DNA from: Plasmodium malariae
Lineage: Eukaryota; Apicomplexa; Aconoidasida; Haemosporida; Plasmodiidae
Assembly: GCF_900090045.1 (NCBI RefSeq)
Contig: NC_041780.1
Location: forward strand, 72,501-136,500
Direction of reading: 5' to 3'
DNA length: 64,000 nt
Numbering within the stretch: position 1 is the stretch's first letter; each line of letters begins with the position of its first letter. A model generated the notes under the pieces. It worked only from the letters and a program-made list of their open reading frames with translations. It was not told the origin of the DNA and made no database searches. This document shows positions 58,401 through 64,000 of this stretch, in pieces. Both the position numbers and the translations under genes were made by a program.

Positions 58401-60474
58401 ATGTTGTGTAATATTATTTTGTTGATCTTTTATTTGAGATTTTTTAAATGCATTTCGAAAAATAATAAAAATGAATACTTATATTTAAATGGCTTCTCAA
58501 GTATTACGAATAACTATAACCATTTAAGAAGCAAAAAATATATGTTGTATTCAACAATTGAAATAAAGATGCCTGCACTCTCTAGTACTATGACAACAGG
58601 GAAAATTGTTAAGTGGAATAAAAACATAGGAGACTATGTTAATGTATGTGTGATGAGGACAATTTTTCTTTTTTTTTTTTTTTTGCTAACAAGTTTATGT
58701 CTTGTTGATAAATAAGTCATTTGTCTTATCATGCACATATATGTATATGTATTTATATTTATACAATATGCACTTTGTGAGTGGAAGTGTTCTACATTTC
58801 CGTTTTGCTACTTACACAACATGATTATCATATGGTAGCGTTTTTGTATGAACGTCTTTTACCTGAACATTTTTTTTTTTTTTTTTGGGGGAATATTTCC
58901 CTTTCCTTTTTAGCTAGGTGATATCATCATGACTGTCGAAAGTGACAAAGCGGACATGGACGTTGAAGCGTTTGATGAAGGTACACTGCATCTAAACATG
59001 AGTTTGCTAAACGTTTAACAATAAAAATAAGCGATGTGTATGCGCATACATACTTGTATGAGGGTGTGCATATATATATATATATATGTACATGTTTATA
59101 TTATATTTATAATGTTTTTCATATGAGGCTTCTTAAGGACAAAGTGTGTGGAAGACGGATGCGAAGCGAATGTTGGTGATACCCTGGGAGTTCTAACTAC
59201 GGAAGAGAATGAACAACTTGATGAAAAGGAGTCTAACCAAAACGACAGCAATATTGTAGAGGGTAAGGTAGAAGAAGGGGGGGATGAGGACAAACAAGCA
59301 GAATCAAACATATACAAGAAAAAATCGCACGTTAATGCGCGCAGCGAACATGTAAATGAGGAAAAAATATTTATTCCTTTTATAAGAAGCAAAAAGAATA
59401 TGATAAGAATAAACAAGTGGATGGTCAAAGAAAATGAATTTATAAATAAAGACGAGGTCCTCATGCACGTCGAGGATGATAAAAGCACAATAGAGGTGAA
59501 GAGCCCTTACTCAGGTAACCCTATTCGTTTGAGGATGCAAACATGTTAACCCATTTACACATTAATGAAAATATATAGTGCACCTTCGCATATCGAGTTT
59601 CCCGTTATTACACTTATTACGCTTATTAAGCTTATTACACTTATTAGGCTTATTACACTTATTAGGCTTATTACACTTATTACACTTATTTTTTCATGTT
59701 CAACTTTCCTAATTAGGTGTTATCAAAAATATAATAGTGAAAGAGGGAGAGTTCGCACCCATAAACGAGGAAGTAGCCATTATTTCTGTTAATAAGGTTC
59801 ACGATTTAAAATATGGCACTTCATTTTTTCATCGCCCTATTTTTTTTTCCTGCACATATTTTGTTTTATTTGTGCTCATATTTATATGATCTGTTAATGT
59901 ATTTTTTGATCTGTTCATATTTTTATGAGACTTGTTCATATTTTTATGCGACCTGTTCATATTTTTATATGACTCGTTAATATATTTGCTTAGCTTTTTC
60001 CCATATGCATTTCCTTTTTGTACACATTCGAATTGTTTACTTGCGTAACTATTCACTGTATTTTATTTTTTTGCAGGAAGCGGATAAATCGAATAGCACT
60101 CAAAATGCACATAATAATTATGTCAAGTTAAAAACAAAGCAAAATTTACAACATTGTATTTTTTCGTAATTATATATATGTTTTAGGCTGAACATAGTTA
60201 ATATATTTTTTTATACAGCTCTTCTCTCTCCTTTTTCATGCATACATATCGTTTGTCCTATTAACAAATGGTATTCCATTATATATTTTGTGCAATTCAA
60301 AATATTTTTATATAAGCAGGAAAAATATCGGTGTAAATGAAAATGACATATTAACATACTACAAAAATAAGATTAATGGCACTATTGAAGGAGCACATTT
60401 TTTGAAAAATTTAACGTAAAACAGAAAATATTTTATATTTAAAGTTGTGTTTATAGTGGTATATCATACACATG

Positions 60475-60529
<55 letters not shown>

Positions 60530-60863
60530 CATATGTGTGGGTACATGTATACAATTTGTTAACGTTTATTTTTTCTTTTTTTTTAATAAAAAGCCCGGAC
60601 AACGAAAAAATATTGGAAGAAAGGCTCAAACTAAATTATGACAAATATAATCACACGTTGAGCGATTTTTTCAGGTGAGAGTTAAAAAAAAAAATAAAAA
60701 AAATTTAATGTTACAAAAACTGGGGCATCATCTATCCAATGTATTATTTTCAACCATATAGGTCAACTGAAAGTGCTAGCACATGTAGCACAGTAGCTGA
60801 AGAGGAGATAAGTGTAAATTGCAGTAAATAAATGTACCATGTATGCACATACATATATATGCA

Positions 60864-60926
<63 letters not shown>

Positions 60927-62231
60927 GCCTCTTCCCTTTTGCTGTGCGTTATGCCTACTCACGTCCACTTCCTTCTTGACAACTTTTATACTTTGTAGAA
61001 ACAGCATGATGTAAAAATTGTGCTTCCATCTGCAGCCGAGCTGATGAGTCAACATAAAATAAAACCAAGTGATATCACGTAATATTAAGCATATACTTTT
61101 GTTTGATGTATACATTTCTGCTTGTGTTTACATATATCATTGTGCATTCATGGTATATAAACTTGTACGTACATACTACTGCCTCTTTGTAGAAACACAA
61201 AAGTTTTCAATCGAATAACATACGAAGATGTGGACGCCTTTTTGAAAAATAAAAAAAGCACTATAGTTAAGGACATATCAACACCACAAAAGGAAAAATT
61301 AGTTGAACTAACAACCATTCAGAAGTCCATAAAAAATAATATGATGCAAACGTTAAGTGTTCCTGTTTTCCGTGTTACGCATTTAATAAAAACAAATGAA
61401 TTGCTTAAATTATATGAACAAGTGAAAAACAAAATTAGTATGAGTGTTATATTAAACAAATGTATATCAACTGTGTTAGTGAAACACCCCTTAATTTACT
61501 CTACTTATATTGACAAGGACCAGGGAAAAATACTGTACAATGACGACGTCAATATAGGAAATGCGCTAGGCTTAGAGGACTCACTTTTAACGCCAGTACT
61601 CAAGCAAGTTGATAAAAAGGATATATATACCCTGTCCGTTGAATGGAAGGTTAACATATAATTCAATGTGTGCAGCGACGCATACATACATGTGCATAAT
61701 GATATGGTTTGTGCATACAAGCATATTTTAATTTTGATTTTGAATTTAATTTTAGTTATAGTTTTATTTTTAATTTTAATTTTGATTTTAATTTTAGTTT
61801 TAATTTTAATTTTGATTTTAATTTTAGTTTTAATTTTAGTTTTAATTTTAGTTTTAATTTTAATTTTAATTTTAATTTTAATTTTTTTTTTTTTTTTTTT
61901 CCTTTATACCATCACACAGAAGCTAGTTGAAAAGGGGAAAAACGGCTTGCTCACGTCAAATGACATGTCGGGCAGTAATTTCTACATTTCGAACTTAGGG
62001 ATGTTTAATACCTATCAATTTGATGCGATATTACCAAAAAATGCATCATGTATATTATCTGTTGGAACAAATATTACAAGCTTTGAAAATTTAGAATATT
62101 TGAAAATTCAAAAAGGTATGTTAATGACTTTAACCTGTGACCATAGGCACATTTACGGCTCCCATGCAGCAACTTTTATGAAAGACTTATCAATATTTAT
62201 TGAGAAGGATATTATGCAAATATTTTTATAA
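58401..62231 (+). CDS. Dihydrolipoyl acetyltransferase (E2) of apicoplast pyruvate dehydrogenase
   Basis: E2 passes the acetyl group from lipoate to CoA; in Plasmodium the only PDH complex is in the apicoplast and feeds fatty-acid synthesis. Eleven exons: 58401-58643, 58914-58980, 59128-59514, 59717-59796, 60077-60165, 60320-60415, 60594-60674, 60762-60813, 60999-61078, 61193-61649 and 61920-62231. All phases match, giving 647 residues. Residues 1-19 (MLCNIILLIFYLRFFKCIS) form a signal peptide, followed by an Asn/Lys-rich transit region. Lipoyl domain 1 has lysine 93 in TVESDKADMDV, and lipoyl domain 2 has lysine 222 in VEDDKSTIEVKSP. A peripheral-subunit-binding domain follows (PSAAELMSQHKIKPSDITNT, then FNRITYEDVDAFL). 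The catalytic domain ends with CDHRHIYGSHAATFMKDL. Tyr in place of the usual Asp in DHR-x-x-D-G is the plastid/cyanobacterial form. Confidence 0.95.
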
Positions 62232-64000
62232 ATTTAAAAAAAAAAAAATGCTCGTAAAGGGTGGAGCTGACAAATGGCTAGCTGGGATTTATATAAAAAA
62301 AAAAAAAAAAAAATCTACACTACTGTACACAGACATGTACATTTATGTGCAACTTAGTGTCTATCTCTATAATATAACTTTTACACGATATATTTAATCA
62401 TAATTGTAAAATTAGGTACGTTACAGCATACCATGGAACATACGCTAAGTACACATATTTATTGTTATTTTATTATATATTTATCATATCTTTTTGTGCT
62501 TTCCATTAATATGCTGTTCATATTGAAAAAGGAAGTTTTTTAAAATTTGAAATGTAAGTATAGCCTTTTTATAAAAACTTCCTTTTTTTTTTTTTTTTTT
62601 TTTTTCTCTCCTTCATCTTCACCTTCTATAATGAAATATTACAAATGCTTACTACGAGAGGAATGTGGAAGATATGTACTCATAACCATTAAGAAAAAAT
62701 GAGTGATAAGGCAAATGTTAATTTTTAAAAATGTAGGCACTAGAAGAAAGTGTTCACCACATGTGAAAATTACAAATGTGCGTATCCACGCGAAATACAT
62801 AAATATCCGCATACATGGGTATGTATAAACACTCGACATATGCACATACGCTCATGCATACATATATATAGATTCATGTGCATATGTGAACGTGACATAT
62901 GTATAATACACATAATCAACTACTGGGGCACATAAAACAAGGTACAGACAAACATTTATAGTGCCCCCACAAACCTATGCAATTGAAAAACCTCATATAA
63001 CTGAAAATCACCTGAACAGTTAAGAATTATCTTAACTGAGCATGTTAATTTTCCTGTACCAATTTTTACACACTTATATTTACAATTTTTTTTTTTTTTT
63101 TTTTTTTTCTTATTCTTTTTATATCCGAAAAATAAAAAGAAAAAAAAAATTAAAATAGATTCCTTTCCTTCATATTTGAACAATAATAAAAATTACTTAC
63201 AAAATTTTGTCTTTAAAATAATAAAAGCATTATTAATTTTTTTTATTTTTTTAATTCTATTGTGATAAGTATAAAAAACACAAAAAAAAAAAAAAAAAAG
63301 TGTACATTCATGCATATGTATATATAAATATACACATAAACATATATACTTATACACATAAACATATATACTTATACACATAAACATATACATATGAACA
63401 TATACATATGAACATATACATATAAATATATACATATATATAGATATATATTTGTCAACCCAAGTTTAATATAAGTGCTAAAAAATCATTATAAGCATGT
63501 AAAATTCAATGAATGCAAGTAAATATGGTATAATGTGTCCACATACGTACATATACATATATATATATAATACGTATATGTATGTATATAAAATACGTAT
63601 ATGTATGTATATATGTACGCATGTACGTATGTATATATCTGTACGCATGCGTGTAAAATAGCAAAATATAAAAAAATTAACAATATACGTAAAAGAGGTC
63701 GTGGAAAATACAAACATGCGTATAAGTAAATACACATACGTTCATATACATATATATATATATATATACATGTGTACATTCACAGTAGTGTTAACTCATA
63801 GTGGTACGATTCAACGCATATGTTCTTTTCTTAAAAATTAATTTTTAAATTTTCAAAAAATCCAAGATATGAACATGCAATTTTGTGTTACAATCCTATG
63901 TTTTTATTTTTATCATCTTATCATATTGTATATTATCAAATGTTATATCTTATCTGACTTTTCTTTTTTTCCTTTTTACTCTCTTTTTTTTTTCCCCCCC
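62232..64000. other. Right-edge region
   Basis: Non-coding apart from a candidate minus-strand exon chain (62639-63256). It holds T runs (62584-62605, 63088-63108), an ACACATAAACATATATACTT array (63345-63420) and ATACGTATATGTATGTAT-type microsatellites (63540-63650). The last 40 bases are pyrimidine-rich. In P. falciparum I recall an ADP-ribosylation factor gene next; no part of it is visible here. Confidence 0.5.
62639..63256 (-). CDS. Candidate split gene, three 3' exons
   Basis: Exons 63256-63201 (IKKIKKINNAFIILKTKF, then GTAAGT), 63011-62975 (DFQLYEVFQLH) and 62678-62639 (TYLPHSSRSKHL, then TAA). The phases (2 in, then 1, then 2) close at both junctions, and each intron has GT/AG. The result is a plausible 40-residue C-terminus. 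I found no start exon to the right within the window, so it may begin farther out. No family recognised; the match of phases is the main support. Confidence 0.4.

Noticed and set aside
61709..61930. Asn-Phe repeat protein in the E2 gene
   Set aside because: Reading of the TTTTAATTTTAG repeat that fills the last E2 intron.
1..64000. tRNA, rRNA, transposon or telomere-associated gene families
   Set aside because: I looked for cloverleaf GGTTCGA-type arms, rRNA-like blocks, transposase or reverse-transcriptase motifs, and var/pir/STP1-type exons, and saw none; the region looks like a chromosome-internal syntenic block.

Overview
The window is nuclear DNA of a malaria parasite (Plasmodium). Three things support this. 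Asn/Lys-rich proteins carry low-complexity inserts. Introns are short and AT-rich with GTAAGT-like donors. Apicoplast proteins are present with signal-plus-transit N-termini. Several genes are recognisable by motif: a large apicoplast-type MnmA, a 124-residue ATG8 ending in Gly, a dynein intermediate chain, an NAT10-type RNA acetyltransferase and a plastid-type E2. As I remember it, this order matches part of P. falciparum chromosome 10 (about PF3D7_1019800 to PF3D7_1020800). The spacers are long and full of local tandem repeats, and coding DNA is less AT-extreme than I expect of P. falciparum. That suggests a P. malariae/P. ovale-like species, but I cannot fix the species from this sequence alone.

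Layout, left to right: (1) 1-2488, minus, partial multi-exon P-type-ATPase-like membrane protein. (2) 4390-7809, plus, PH-like protein. (3) 8608-11054, minus, unknown protein interrupted by three homopolymer frameshifts. (4) 12403-15606, minus, MnmA tRNA 2-thiouridylase. (5) 18401-18775, minus, ATG8. (6) 22254-25621, minus, ten-exon Nop12/RBM34-type RRM protein. (7) 27286-28345, minus, dynein light chain roadblock. (8) 30409-33793, minus, coiled-coil protein. (9) 37030-39327, plus, dynein intermediate chain. (10) 39978-41867, minus, NSUN5-type rRNA methyltransferase. (11) 42628-43971, plus, RsfS/Iojap protein. (12) 44509-51226, plus, ASH domain plus degenerate phosphoglycerate-kinase-like protein. 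(13) 52970-57701, plus, NAT10/Kre33. (14) 58401-62231, plus, eleven-exon apicoplast pyruvate dehydrogenase E2. Five further exon chains (19.6-19.9, 28.4-29.4, 34.1-34.8, 35.4-36.4 and 62.6-63.3 kb, all minus) look like small split genes that I could only partly resolve.

Recurring themes are ribosome and RNA biogenesis (Nop12-type, NSUN5-type, NAT10, RsfS, MnmA), dynein (roadblock and intermediate chain 10 kb apart) and the apicoplast (MnmA, E2, and ATG8, whose essential parasite role is apicoplast maintenance). Eukaryotic neighbours need not be co-regulated, so I do not infer operons. I saw no transposon, tRNA, rRNA or CRISPR array. The most unusual gene is the ASH/pseudo-PGK fusion at 44509-51226. 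Exon models were built by hand from splice sites, reading phase and protein plausibility, and none was checked by alignment.
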